DNA of 64,000 bases from Fragum whitleyi (lineage: Eukaryota > Mollusca > Bivalvia > Cardiida > Cardiidae). The DNA lies in NCBI GenBank assembly GCA_948146395.1, contig OX411556.1, positions 3,347,001-3,411,000 on the forward strand, written 5' to 3'. This document shows, in pieces, positions 22,577 to 37,600 of this stretch. A program made the translations under genes and the position numbers. The notes under the pieces were generated by a model. It had not been told where the DNA came from. It was given only the letters and a program-made list of their open reading frames with translations, and made no database searches. Position 1 is the stretch's first letter. Every line of letters begins with the position of its first letter.

Positions 22577-25500
22577 GGCAAGGGTTTTCTAGCCGAGGGA
22601 AACCAAGGATTCCATTTACCTATAGGGATCGTAAGCCATATTCCCAACTCACTTCAAAGGAAAAATGTCGAACGGTATGCTCAATATATAGCGCTAAGTC
22701 CGCAAAAAACAACTAATTCCTAAGGTATAGATTACTACGCCCGATACCGCTTTGCGGACAGGCGCAACTCGCGATTTTATAATTTTAGTTGAGTTGATTG
22801 GTTTGCTACTTGTCAGTCAATTTATCCATTCGATCATTCCGTCTAACAATCGTAGTAAAACTGTTTTTCTAGAGCCACTAGCTCGTCGGCTCTTTCTTTA
22901 ACATTGAATTGATTTCCATAAGGAAGTTGTATTTTACTGTGGGAACACAACAAATTGATAGGGTCAATTTCTCCCACAATACGGTCCACCCTTTACCCAT
23001 ACCTCATTATTTTTAATGTCTACCAAAGATATATATGAAATTACACTCACGTTGATTTTATTGTCTGCATACTGTTCCAAGTTGGCCAAGTCTAAAATTT
23101 TGTCGTCTGTTTAAGGGTTTAAGGATGGGACAAGGCTTTTAATTTTTTCTTATTTATATTAATCCATTACAAGATAACAAATTTGTAGACTGGTCCAAAT
23201 TATAAAGGGTTGCAGACTACATTTAATATGTGGGCAAATTAGTAAAATTTGTAGCAGAACGGGAACATAATATAAGGGAGAACGGAGAAACTGATAGTTA
23301 GCAGCATTTTCTTCTTTTCCATATTAGCAAGGTCATCCGTCAAGATCAAATATAAAAGCTATGTATCTTTAACACAGCAGTGATTTTGGCAGTGATAAGT
23401 AAGGAAATATCTGGTATACATGAAAAGGACAAGGTGAATAATCAAGGTTATATTCCAGAAAATTGACCTCGTGTGTTGTTTCGCCTTTTCAGTTCCCTTG
23501 CCTTCAGTACTATCAGTACTTTATTTCTAGCACAGCGTAGTGATCAAGCATTGCGTTGAACACACAAACCGATTCGTGGCGCACAAAAGTTCATGACGTA
23601 TAGAAGACCCATTTTTTGAGCGTGAGTGAGCACAAAAACAAACAAAAAAAAAATAAACTACATAGTAGCCTACACACATTGTTCGGTTTTTGACTCGATT
23701 ATCTTTTTCTTATGCATTTTCCAGGATACAAGGTTGTTTCCTATGGCCTGCTAAACCAGGCCAATAAAAAATGACAATATTAAGAAAACGACTATCCGGG
23801 GTTTTGTCATCTTCACGAGTCAAGGGGTATCGAATCAATAGCTTCTTCTCGAATAAACGTTCGTAACCCTTGGCTCGACAAGATGGGGTTTTGTGTATAC
23901 TCAACAATATAGGGTCTTCAAGGACTAGTCACGCTCATAAGGGTCCTCGCTTCAGGTTTATTTTAGCCAATTTAATAAAATGTACTTTGTGGAATAGGCT
24001 ACTCTCTAGATTAGCCAGAGATAAGCTACAAAATGTACTGCATAGATGGAACAACTTCAGAAAAGAAATGAAGACTGTTTAAAACAGTCTTCAATTCTTT
24101 TCTGAAGTTGATTTTAAAGGGTCCTGACAAAGTTACATCAGGTGGTTTTGAGAGTCCCGGCTACATATTTGTGATTCCCAGATTCGCATGACATACGGTC
24201 ATAAAAACTCTGTCGATTGCAATTTGTATGTTCGAACCCCTTTTACAGAATTCCTGAACCCGCCTTTGCATTTATATAAAGATATTATGAAATGGAATTT
24301 TTGTATCGATGTGTAACATAGTGATGTGAAATTTTTTTTTTTCCTTTTTCTACCTTACCATGGCAACAACAAACATCAACCTAGTAAATTTATCATTGTT
24401 GGCATTAATTCGTTTGAAATAAGCTTATGACGTTTCTTACACGCTGTTAGAGAAAGTAATATATCTAAATAACTTACATTTGAACGAAATTCCATGTTAG
24501 AATTTTGTTGCCATGGTCACTTAAATGTTTTTTTTTTTTGTTTTTTTTCAGGAATGCATTTTAAAAAGCATAAAATACGAACAATCACACACACAAAAAA
24601 TGTATTTTGGTTGCATTTAATAACATGTTCGTTAAAAGAATTCTCTATGCTACCTGGATTTAAACGAGTTTGCTAAGATGTTTACCAAAGGAAATGTTTT
24701 TGAAATTTTATTGCCGTTAACGTGCATTAATCATTTTTATGCTCGATTCACTGTCACTATTTAAATAGATTTTGAATTCATGTTCTACAATTTTAATACT
24801 GATTCTATGTGATCTGGTTACTGGCCCAACGAACCTAAGATTTAAATATCGCTATATTCGCGGCCTCACTATGAAATATATTTGGGTCATGTACATATAT
24901 ATGATATAAAATGAAATAGTTTTTATGTGTCCTGTAAATTAGGGCCCAAAATTTCAACCTTACCCAGTTGTAATGTCAATTATTTTTAAGTGACTTTTGG
25001 CCATGCCAACCAAAATAGCTGAACTTAATATATTTGATTTCAAAAGCCTTTTGCTATTGTCCAAATTTTCATTCAAAGTGAATTTAATCTATTTTGTATC
25101 ATAATCAATACATAGCACTAAGAGATTTCCGTGGTAAATATTGCAGATATTTTTTTTTTCTTCTTCTTCTTCTTCTTGCACTAGTTTTTCGAATTTTGTG
25201 ATCGATATCAAAGTAGGGTTGGCGTCTTTTGTCTGGTACAATCGTTCATACCATCATTTTTACACAATTATTTTACCAAACTCATTGAGATTGATTTGTC
25301 TTTTCGACATTTTTATTGTTTAAATAGTTTTAAAGAGAGAACCGTGCAGTGACTGATTAGAAGCTGGTCTCAGTTTATTCTGTAACCCGTTTTATTAGAG
25401 AATAACATTTCGTTCAATTTATTTTGATTCCTCTGTGGTGCACGTAACCTGTACACAAAGGCTTATGAAATTTACGAAAAAATTAGGGTCCCTCCTTTTA

Positions 25501-25594
25501 AATATACCCCCCCCCCCCTCCCCGCCCATTTTTGCGACAAAAGGCGGGAAACTGGTACTCTGTGAGGATTACTGGGAACCAGTTAACTATAACG
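22577..25594. other. Intergenic DNA upstream of TMEM19
   Basis: No gene was recognised. There is a 24-bp-arm palindrome at about 24051-24112 (CAACTTCAGAAAAGAA / TTCTTTTCTGAAGTTG around AAGACTG), a short TTC repeat (25158-25177) and a C-rich run (25506-25520). The TMEM19 promoter should lie in the last few hundred bases, but no core element stands out. Confidence 0.45.
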
Positions 25595-25691
25595 ATGGCG
25601 TCAAAGCTGTTTGTTTATTTTGCAGCGTTTGTTATACCTAGTAGCGTTATACTATGGACCTTTTGTCTCTCATTGAGTTTACTTAGAGCAG
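25595..25691 (+). CDS. TMEM19: TMEM19 exon 1
   Basis: It encodes [20 protein letters not shown], then [12 protein letters not shown] plus one base, ending at a GTAGGA donor. It forms the first membrane helix. A non-coding 5' exon further upstream cannot be excluded. Confidence 0.82.
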
Positions 25692-28600
25692 GTAGGAGCA
25701 GATTTTTGTAACCATCTTCACATGACACTTTCTGGCTTGACATATGAAGCTAATTTTCATGTGTTTTCGCGAGCCCATACACATTGGCTATGTTAAATAT
25801 TTTACACTCGGCGTTTTAGTTTGACAACGACAAAATGGACTCGCAAGGAATCAATTATTCGGAGTGATGGCTTCTTTTCTTATGATTTTGGATTCTCTGC
25901 TTAAATGGAGAATAATACTTACAAGCAAACTTTCGGGCAAACTTATTTCTCGCCCGAAAGGAAGGGTTTCCATATATCCCATATTGGGGTGATTTACACC
26001 CAAATGGAATCTTATACCCCCTAATTATTGCAGGCAGCTTTCTTTTCCTAGTAAAGAGGGGGGGTGCATGCATGCTTCAAAATAGCCATTTTACCCCTAT
26101 TTTGAAGAAGCAATGGGAACATGAGAAAGGGTCCCGATTTTGATGCAAAGCGGGGTACAATTTGAAAATTTGAAAACAGTTTGAAACATCTTGTCAGCTG
26201 GAACACAGGGGCTGCCTTGCTTTCAGGATGAAAATGTTGGCAAAGTGCTTTCGAAAGGATACCTCACTTTGCATATATATGCATGTGCAAAGCGGGGTTT
26301 AACCTCAAAGCGCTCGCCAAATGTTTTTTCATCCTGAACACAGGGCTGGTTTCTAACTGTGGCCAGGCTGAAAAACAACAAAATCAGAACCCGTTCTGGG
26401 GGAGAAATAAGTTGGCTCTTAGCTATTAACTAGTTAAAGATAAAGAATAAATATTGGATAAGTATGAGGATTTGGGGCAAAACTTCAAAAAGGAATTGAG
26501 GGCTTTTCTTTAATGTCTTCAATTCTTTTCTAAGGTTTATAAATTCATAGATAATAAAGTGAATAAGGGCACAAAAGTTGTGCCTTATATGGGAGTTGAA
26601 TTCATGATCCCCAGATCACTGGCACTCTACCAACTGAGCTAACCAGGCACTTGGTCATGATTTTACCCCCTTTCAATCCTTTGAACCAATTTGAGCCAGT
26701 CCCATACTGCTCATTCTTCAAATGGCAGAATCAAGCATTCTCTGTCCCACTCCTGACATCATTAAAGTAAATTAGGGCGGAAAAGGTGTGCCACACATGA
26801 CATATGGGACTTGAACCCACAATCCCCAGAATATTATCATGGCGCTCTACAAACTGAGCTAACCAGGCACTTGGTCATGAGATTTCCCACTGAAATGATA
26901 TACCAAGGTCAGACTGCAGGCTGTTTTTTGCCTATAAGTCCTGCGAACACAGGAATATTCTTGGTCCAGCATGATAAGGGTTAAATACTGTAACTTCTTT
27001 TTTCAGATCACATCACATTTTCTCCTATGCGATGTTTGGTGGCTCTATTTGCTCCTTGTATGATCGCATATTGGGGTAAGAAGCGAGGTAGCTTAGATGG
27101 TTCAGGGGCCGTTGCAGGTGAGTGTACAATACCTCTTCAACCTTACTTACATGCATTCGAAACATCCCTTGGCCATTTCTGTAAACTGCAACAGACCTTG
27201 GATGCATTCAAAATATCACTCAGCCATTTCCATAAACTGCAACAGACCATGGGTGTATATACGGCGGAAGTGTATATAACAAAATTGTATAATTGGAAAT
27301 AGTGTAAGAAAAACTAGAGCAGAAACAACCAGAGTTATCTTTAGATTTATATTTTTTACAGTAAATAACGGCTGAAAGATCATTCTCAAAGATTAAAATT
27401 TTTTAGCTGTTATTTAAGAATCTAAAGATATTTATATAAGGAAAGGATGGTTTCATGTCAGTGACTTAAGTGAGTAGCGTTGGGGACTCCATATGTTTTC
27501 ACTCAAAGTTTTGAGGGCTAATGCCAATTTAATTGACATCATCGAGCTTTTCCCATATATTTTGAAAATAGTCTGTCTATATAAATTGGAGGATGATCGT
27601 GGGATTGGCTGAATGGTGTTCTGAATGCCTTACATGCACAGGTTCAACATGGATCGAGGCCCGAAACTTGTAAATTTTAGGGAGGACTGGTAACCATGCT
27701 GCAAGTCCTTCAGGCCTGTCGTTAATGGAAGGTACTTAGGATTTCTAATATTTTGTGTTCTGAAACAAGATTACCTTTCCAATACTAAAATTTGTATTAC
27801 CTAATAGTTAACATTGTGGAAAAAGAAGGAATTGCTTGTCAAGAGCAATTTCTTCTTTTCCAACAATATTTCTGTAGCAATTTATCCCCTAAATTGCTAA
27901 ATATCAAACACAGTTTTCATGCAGGACCTGTTGTTAGAATGGAGGACCTGTAATATTTTTGGCTAACAGATCCTTCAGGCTTGTGGCAGAAAGTTCTTGG
28001 TGTCCAACCCTCTTCAAAAATATTTAAATACAGTGGTCAGTGCATTGGTCTTATAAACCAATTATTTCTAAATGTTTTTTATCACAGGGGTTTGCCTCTC
28101 CAAGTGTAGGATTTTTCAGCTTCTTTCAGTTGCGAAGTTGTCTTTTGAAAGATACCATAAGGTAGCAAAAATGCAATAAAATCAAAGTTTTGAAAGCACT
28201 GGCTCCACTTATTGTGAGTCAAAAAGGAGCTTTAGAAGGTGGATGCACATCCAAATTACCAGTCATGTCTGGAGTACCTCAGGGATGGGTGCTTGGTCCT
28301 CTTCTGTTTACTTTATATATTAATGACCTTCCTATTTTAAAACAGTCTTCAATTCATCTCTGAATTTGATCTCCAAATGGTCCTTAGGACTGGCATCAGA
28401 AAGTTTTTAGAGTCCTGGTCACTTATTTAAAAGCCTCAGACTCATAAAACCTGTGTCCCTTACAACCCTTGCCGCTGTCAAAGGGTAACTGTTAGTACAT
28501 CAAAGTATCATTCAAACGTTCTCTTGTTGACTCTTCCCGCCCATATGTCTCTCACCAATGGGTTGATAATGGAAGATGGAGATGACAACGGGAGGCTATC

Positions 28601-31600
28601 AAAGGATCTGATGGTAGTACTGGTGAGTGAAATACCAGGAATCCATTGTTAGGGCTCCAGCCCCATGATATAACTGAACAATTGTTGAAAGTGGCGTAAA
28701 ATCAATTCAATAAATCAATCAAACAATTCCTTGTTGATTCGGGACAGAAATGCACATCTTTTCTGACATTTGTCCTCCACCAATGGGTTGACAAGCCTAA
28801 ACCTATATCGATGGCTCAGCACAAAACAGCTGTAACTGCCTATATGTTTACAACTATTTCGCACTGGGCTATCAATATGGGGCAGCTGTTGAAGGAAAGG
28901 AAAGAATATAAAACTTGTACAAGTGAGAAATACGAGGAATTTTAGATGCTCCAGCCTCCATGATTTCACTGAAAAAAATGTTTAAATAGCATACAGTACA
29001 CAACATCGTGAAATTGACAAGGTGAATGATTTTGGAATGAAATAGAATGAGTGTGTGGAGTGAGTTTTGAGTGAATTTAATGATGAACAAAATTTGCGAT
29101 ATTGATTAACTCCCTTTAATAAAATATACATACAAGTTCTAAAGGACTTAAGGTAGCTTCCTTTTTCTCCAATAACCTATTAGACGCTTACAGTTTGAAT
29201 TTTTCTTTATCAAAATTTATTTTGAATGACGTTGTTGATTCTATATGTTTCAATGGGTTTGAGCGTTTTTGAATGGTTTGAGTGAGTGTTTGGAATGAAG
29301 GAACAGAGCACTGAGTGAGCGATTTAGAATGGTTTTGATTGGAATTAGTGTCAATTTCACGATGACTTTAACTGTAAAACCCCAAATTTTAAACAAATGG
29401 CCCCTCTATATGTATCTCTGATGGTAATTTCAGGTCTTGTGGTTGGACTCATTCTCACGTTCAGCAGTCTGTGTTTCTTCTCGTCCCTGTTGACTTTTTT
29501 CCTGCTGGGGTCAAAAATTACAAAATTTCGAAGCCATCTCAAGAGGAAACAAGAGGATGAGTTTAAGGAAGGTGAGGATACAGTCAATTTTGGCTGAGCA
29601 GCTGCGTCTATTGAGCAACCATTTTTATTAAGAGACCATTTTCAAAATCCCCTTGTTTAATTCAAATATCTTGAAAAGTAGGTATAGATAGGCCAATAAT
29701 TATTGAAAATGAATCCTATGTTGTTGAATTAGGCCATGGGTTCTGATCTTTGTTTAACACTATTAGTGCTTTTCATGCCCCGGAATTGAAAGATTAGGCA
29801 CATATTATTTTTGACCAGACTATTTGTCTGTTTTTCCCAAAAAACCTTAAACATTTGCCATAACTTTTGTTTGGTAAGGGTTAAAGCCCTCATTTTCCAC
29901 AAGTGTATTCCTTTTGACAAGACCTTTCTGTTGGTACCTTGTTTCGAGGTCATCTGTCAAGGTAAAGGTCATTTTTTCCAAGGTAAAATATTTTTAAATT
30001 CTAGACTTCACAATTAACAGAAGCAGAGCAATGGCATATAGTATTGAATTAAGGTTTGTGAGATTTAGGTACATTTTTAGCTCGGCTGTTTTCGGAGAAA
30101 ACCCAAGGTATTGCTATCGCATCCGTGTCGTCGTTGTCGTCGTCATTGTCGTCGTCGTGCAAAAACTTTGACATTTTGTTATATTTCTGGTTCTACTGAA
30201 GGCATTTACTTGAAACTTGGCACGCATGTTCACCATCAAAAGAGCAACCTAGACTATCAAGGGGGATAGAAGTATTTTGTGCAAATTATGCCCCTTTTTC
30301 GACTTAGATTTTTTCCCACCATCCAACACTCGACAGCCGAGCGTAGGCACCCGTAGGCGGTGCTCTTGTTTGTATCAAACAACTGTATCTGAAGAATTTC
30401 AGTGACATGGGCAAAAGTGTTTCACAAACACATCTTGTTGGACTTGCAACCTAAACAATACCTCAGGTGATTGCTTTAGGGACAATGGTCCTCATGTTTA
30501 AACATCCATTTACACCAAACACAGGGGTGTGGAAATACGAGTTCTCTCCACTTGTCCCTGGACAAGTAAAATCGGATTTTCTACTCATCCAGGATCAAAA
30601 TGAACTTGTCCCCTAAAGAGTAGGTAGAAAAATTTGAAAAAAACATTGCCTTTTGATGAAGAAAATGCTGGTATCCAGCATTTTCTTCATTAAAAACAAT
30701 GTTTTCTACCCTATGCTATGAACATTAGGATGATTTCTCTCTTAATTCTTTTAAGTAACATTCCAGGATTTGCCCTGGTATTTACTTGCCCTTGAACAAG
30801 TGGCTTAGAAAAATTTACTTGTCCTCAAGTACAAAAGCCAGAGTCGGACAAGTCGGGCATGGGAATTCCACACCCCTGCCAAACAGGCTTACATTTTGTT
30901 ACTGATTACATTGTTGCAAGCCCACGCTCTCTTTCTAGAGTTTTGAAACATCATCATTTTATTACAGGTGGCCAGAGAAACTGGATTCAAGTATTGTGTA
31001 ACGGAGGGGTGGCAGCCGAGTTTGCCCTGTTGTATTTAGTGGAGGCAGGGTCCAGGGAGAGTTTAATAGATTTCCAGCGAGATTACAACATCTCTTGGTA
31101 TTGTCTGGCTACTATGGGGTCGCTGTGTTCGTCCTGCGGGGACACATTTGCCTCAGAGGTGGGGAGTGTGGTGGGAGGCTCCAATCCCAGGCTGATAACT
31201 ACTTTTCAGAAAGTACCCAGAGGTAAATTTGATATTTACCACATTTCCAAGAACTACAGTTAGAGCAAGTATTTTGGATTTCAAATTTAAATATTTCACT
31301 ATTCCTAACTCAAATCCTATCTTGTGGGTACTCATTGGAATTGTCTCATAGAGACAATTCAAATGATAACCCACATCAAAGGGTTTAATTGAGAAATAAA
31401 GATTTTAGACTGGAGTTACCCCCTCTTATCTGTACCTCTGTTTCCAAAAGTTCACACTCTTGGATGTCTCTAGTGAAAAATGGTTTTAAAAACATTCTGG
31501 AAAATGAATACAAGCAACTCTTAATGAAACTCAGATAGACATATATTTTAATATTTGATCAATTAAAATTAATTAAGCCAGTGTCTATTTTAGGAGGGGG

Positions 31601-34600
31601 GATTGCGCATTCTAGCTCATACTTTTGAAAAGTCCCCCTTTTATTTGAAGATGATTGATATTTTTACATAGAGAAAGAGCAAAATTTCCTATCTTTATGG
31701 CAATTTGACCAATTTTCGACAAAATTTCCCCTTCTTTCTGAATCCTAGAATAGATACTGCAAAACTGATAAATCTTTAACCATAAGTCATACTTTTTTAG
31801 CTCAACTGCTTTCAGAGAAAACATGAGGTATTGCAAAAGTCTTGGCATCATTGTTGTCAACATTGTCATATCTAACCTTGTCATTTAATGAAATCTTTGG
31901 TATTATTAAAGGCATTACTTGAAGCTTTGCACACATGTTCAGTTTAAAAAAAAAACACACAAAAAAACTTGTTTTATAATATGACCTATGTCACAGGATT
32001 GAAATAACCCTGCATATTTTTGATGTAACACTAGTGTAATAACTACACAAATGAGATAAGAGCAGGTAACAGCGCTATTTTGTTGCAATGAGAATGAAAT
32101 CATAAAGGATGTGGATGAAAACACTTTTTAAAGTGTTTCACATATACATAAAGATATGTAACTTCAAACATTTATCATTATTTAATTTTATTAATTTTGT
32201 CACTTTATTGCAAAAATCTGGTTTACATTATAAAAAGAATATAAAATTGTGTTAATCAAATTACAAAATTAAACTCAAAATCTGAACCAGATAAAGAATT
32301 CTGCAAAGCCTTGTTTTTATCTGCTTATAGATGATTCATTCAAAGAACAACTGGTATTCCATGACCCCTCATGCAATATCCTCTATTTCTTTAATGCTTT
32401 TCGGTGGTTTATCGAGAAATAAGGGTCGATAATCACTTGATAATCTCACCGCAAAAACAGTAAGATTATCAAAAACTTATACCCTGCTTTTGTGCCTTTC
32501 ATACTATCTGACGTCATCTATGCGGGGCAAAATAACTGACGTCACAATGAATGTTGCATAGCAATCACGCGCAAAATGACGCACTTTTCAAACAATGTCC
32601 TAGAAATTTCCCATTTTGTCTCATTTTGCATAAAAGAAAAAGAATAAACGTTTGTTTTTCGAGTAAGATCGATTAATATTTCATTTCATGAGCAACAAAA
32701 GCTATAATTTCACTCGTGGCTCTGCCACTCGTGAAAATATAGCTTTCGTTGTTCACTCAATGAAATATAGATAGTCCATCACCTAGGGGTAGAAACAGCA
32801 CCATAATGGTGCTCTGGGCTTTCAGTCCCAAATCTCAATAAGCTGATCATTAAAGGTGATAACTATTTCATTAACTGTTTGGTATGTGGCATCAGGGTGA
32901 CTACTTGTTTGCATTATGGAATTATTTTCGGCAGAATTTGTTTACATAAGGTCAGCTTGTTCTGTCTTCATCAGCTATACAGAAAGCTGATACCTCTAAT
33001 TGTTGCACAGTCAGTCATTATCACATCTTAAATAATCAAAAAAACATAAAACTGTCCAGTCACTTTGTGGGCTTATCGGCTGGTCAGACCCCTAGGTTTT
33101 AGACTGTAGATCGATCTGACATTGAAACAAACGATTATCCTCTATATAATTCAGGTACTAATGGTGGTGTGTCACTGGTGGGTACCATTGCCAGTGTTAT
33201 AGGTGGCGCTCTTGTTGGACTGGCCTATTTTCTAACCCTGATAATCCTCATCCCAGATGATCAACTTGCCAATGCTCCGCCCCAATGGATATTGATTCCT
33301 GCTGGAGGACTTCTCGGGTTTCTAGGATCATTGATCGATTCTATACTGGGAGCAACATTACAATACTCAGGTAACTAACAAGGCCCCATTGTCAATGAAT
33401 AGGAGTCTGGATCCCAAATTTTGCTCAGGGCAAGATTGAAGGGAGAATTTTAACCCTAAATTAATCTTATATTTGATTTGCAATATTGAATTCTGGGCCA
33501 CACAAATGTTGTGAAAGCTGTAGTTGTAATATTTTTCCACAGCATTGTCGATATGAAATTTTGTTTATATCCACCCCTTTTCAAGGAATATTTCTTGAGA
33601 AAACCTTTACAAATGTTTTGTTTAATGCTGGCTAGTATACTTTCTTGATTTTTAGCTCCACTGGCTGAAAGCCACTGGGGCTGTTGTCATGGCGTTGTGT
33701 CCGTCGTGCGTCCGTCTGTGCGTCCGTGCGTTCAGTCATAAACTTTTTCTTTAAAAATCTTCTCCTCAGAACTACAGGATGAATTTCAACCAAACTTCAC
33801 AGGAATGATCCTTAGTTGACCCTCTTTCAAAGTTGTTCTAGAAATTTTGATCCAATGAAAAACATGTATTTAATGGGCGTGGCTAATCCTTGGGTGACCC
33901 TTTATCAGTCTTCAAAAAATCATTGTGATCAGATGGAAAATATGCACTTTATGGGTGGAGGTCATTTCTCTATATGTTATATAGTGGAAACTGAAAATCA
34001 TTTTCTCAGAATGTAACTGATGGATATCAACAGAATTTCACTGGGATGATCCTTGAGTGAACTTTTATCAGTCTACAATAAATCATTGTGATCAGATTGA
34101 AAATATGCATTTAAAGGACAGAGGTCATTTCTCAATATGTTATATAGTGTAAACTTTGAGAATCATTTTCTCAGAATGTAACTGTTGGATATCTACCAAA
34201 TTTCACTGGGATGATCCTTAAGTGAACTTTTATCAGTCTACAATAAATCATTGTGATCAGATTGAAAATATGCATTTAAAGGACAGAGGTCATTTCTCAA
34301 TATGTTATATAGTGGAAACTGAAAATCATTTTCTCAGAATGTAAATTATGGATATCTGCCAAATTTCACTGGGATGATCCTTGAGTGAACTTTTATCAGT
34401 CTACAATAAATCATTGTGATCGGATGGAAAATATGCACTTCATGGGCCGAGGTAATTTCTCTATATGTTATATAGTGGAAACTGAAAATCATTTTCTCAG
34501 AATGTAACTGATGGATATCTACCAAATTTCACTTGGATGACCCTTCAGTGACCCTTTATCAGTCTACTATAAATCATTGTGATCAGATGGAAAATATGCA

Positions 34601-37600
34601 TTTTATGGACAGAGGTCATAACTCTATATGTTATATAGTGGAAACTTTGAAAATCATTTTCTCAGAATGTAACTGATGGATATCAACCAAATTTCACTGG
34701 GATGATCCTTGAGTGACCCTTTATCAGTCTACAATAAATCATTGTGATCAGATGGAAAATATGCATTTTATGGGTGGATGTCATTTCTCTAAATGTTATA
34801 TTGTGGAAACTTTGAGAATCATTTTCTCAGAATGTAACTGATGGATATCTACCAAATTTCACTGGAATGATCCTTGAGTGACCCTTTATCAGTCTACCAA
34901 AAATGATTGTGATCGGATGGAAAATATGCATTTTATGGGTGTAGGTCATTTCTCAATATGTTATTAAGTGGAAACTTTGAAAATCATTTTCTCAGAATCT
35001 ATTTTTTGGATTGCAACCAAATTTCACTGGAATGATCCTTGAGTGACCCTTTATCAGTCTACCAAAAATGATTGTGATCGGATGGAAAATATGCATTTTA
35101 TGGGTGTAGGTCATTTCTCAATATGTTATATAGTGGAAACTTTGAGAATCATTTTCTCAGAATGTAAATGATGGATATCTGCCAAATTTCACTTGGATGA
35201 CCCTTCAGTGACCCTTTATCAGTCTACAATAAATCAATGTGATCAGATTGAAAATATGCATTTAAAGGACAGAGGTCATTTCTCTATATGTTATATAGTG
35301 GAAACTTTGAAAATCATTTTCGCAGAATCTATTTTTAGGATTTCAACCAAATTTCACTGGAATGATCCTTGAGTGACCCTTTATCAGTCTACCAAAAATG
35401 ATTGTGATCAGATGGAAAATATGCATTTTATGGGTGGAGGTCATTTCTCTATACTGATCATTGAGTGATCCTTTATCAGTCTACCAAAAATTATTGTAAT
35501 TGGATGGAAAATATGTATTTTATGGGCGGATGTCATTTCTCTATATGTTATATAGTTGAAACTTTGAAAATCATTTTCAACATCATTAGAACCCAAAATA
35601 TGTAAAAATCTAGTCGAATTTTAAATGCTTTTATAAGAATTTCAAGCCTGTGGAGCGACTCAAGTCATTCATGGCTTTCTAGTTCACTTATCTGAATTCA
35701 TTCTTAGGAAAATATTGTATAAAAAAGGAGAATTTGCTTGTAACAAGCAGTTTTTTCTTTTCTCAATATGTTATATAGTGGAAACTTTGAGAATCATTTT
35801 CTCAGAATGTAAATGATGGATATCTGCCAAATTTCACTTGGATGACCCTTCAGTGACCCTTTATCAGTCTACAATAAATCAATGTGATCAGATTGAAAAT
35901 ATGCATTTAAAGGACAGAGGTCATTTCTCTATATGTTATATAGTGGAAACTTTGAAAATCATTTTCGCAGAATCTATTTTTAGGATTTCAACCAAATTTC
36001 ACTGGAATGATCCTTGAGTGACCCTTTATCAGTCTACCAAAAATGATTGTGATCAGATGGAAAATATGCATTTTATGGGTGGAGGTCATTTCTCTATACT
36101 GATCATTGAGTGATCCTTTATCAGTCTACCAAAAATTATTGTAATTGGATGGAAAATATGTATTTTATGGGCGGATGTCATTTCTCTATATGTTATATAG
36201 TTGAAACTTTGAAAATCATTTTCAACATCATTAGAACCCAAAATATGTAAAAATCTAGTCGAATTTTAAATGCTTTTATAAGAATTTCAAGCCTGTGGAG
36301 CGACTCAAGTCATTCATGGCTTTCTAGTTCACTTATCTGAATTCATTCTTAGGAAAATATTGTATAAAAAAGGAGAATTTGCTTGTAACAAGCAGTTTTT
36401 TCTTTTAACTCATTATTCTAATACATCATAGGGCGTTTTTTATTTTCTTATTGAACCCACTTTTTATTCAGACATGTGATATCTCCCGATCTCGGCGTAT
36501 TCTCCCGATATTTTACCCTTCCTCCCGCTCTCCCGATCAGGAGACTATTTCTCCCGACCTGAAGAAATTTGAGCCTGGGAAAAAAACCAGGGAGCCAAAA
36601 ATGCAAAATCGCCGGTCTGAATGCTTGAATGACCAGTGAGAAATCCAATATCGGGTAAAGCGTTGTTTATCTGTCTAGAAGTGTCATCTTTTATCGTCCT
36701 TGGGTAGATCAACTATTGCCGACAAATGGGTGCTACTGTACCTATCACCCTTCACACTGTATACGAAAATAATAATGATGATCAGCAATATTGACCTTTC
36801 TTAGAAACAGGATCTTAACCGGGTGAATCGTTGTTACTCAATATTACTTAAAGATGTAGTGTATACAACTACGGACCCCTGTTTTTTAAGAGTCCCCAAT
36901 ACAAGTTAAGCTGTGATTTTTTCAACTATTTTGAAAAATTAAAATGGTTGTAAACACAGCTAGTAAATTTCCGCCGTAAGTAAATATCCTTTCCAAAAAG
37001 CCACGAAAAATTTCCACTCTGTGCGATTAGCGTCATGAAGGAAAAGGTTGAACATAATATGCAGAGCGACGCGTCACACGACCTTGGTAAAATTAGGCGG
37101 CATCGCAGAAAAAACCTCGTGGCGTAACGCAAAATTAAGTAAAACAAGAAGCGGTCATACTTTTATTTCGACGAAGATACTTTTTAGTAGATCTACGCTT
37201 GTTTTATGGTCAAATTATCAAAGTTACAAAAAGTAAAAACTGTCTCATGCGTTCTCAAATTGTCATTCAAATTTGATTATTGATATTGAAATTAGAGAAA
37301 CATCGGACATTCGCTTTTTAAATGACACGGCGATTTCACCGGATCCTCGCTGGGGTCGTTTTCAGACTTTACACACAATTTATGAATCAACCGTCTTTCT
37401 CGAAATTGAAATCGAATGATTCAATCAAGTTATTTGTCAACACAAATGTTACAGATTAGAAAATAGAAAGTTGTGGACTGGCTCTTTACTGCCGACACGG
37501 AGCTTCTCATTAAGCTAATCAACATGGATTAATTTGCAGAGGTAGCTCTTTCACTTTCCGTTTTCTACCATGTTCGTCTTTAACGTCCGCGAACTCGGAA

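Larger units (their letters stand above)
25692..27006. other. TMEM19 intron 1
   Basis: No coding sequence was seen. It contains the CCCTG-type MITE (about 26205-26345) and two tRNA-like repeats just before exon 2. Confidence 0.5.
27118..29433. other. TMEM19 intron 2
   Basis: It holds an RNA-hairpin-like MITE core (27818-27862), a reverse-transcriptase scrap (28220-28342), two SINE remnants with a nested hairpin element, and the MITE at 28992-29376. No additional exon was recognised. Confidence 0.5.

Noticed and set aside
33653..36405. CRISPR-like or satellite array
   Set aside because: Units are about 163 bp, diverged and contiguous without unique spacers, in a eukaryotic intron. They belong to a dispersed Helitron-like element.
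36448..36648. Overlapping 62- and 66-codon frames with a repetitive CTCCCGAT pattern
   Set aside because: A short repeated motif explains both frames. No domain was recognised and there are no splice sites in a consistent frame.
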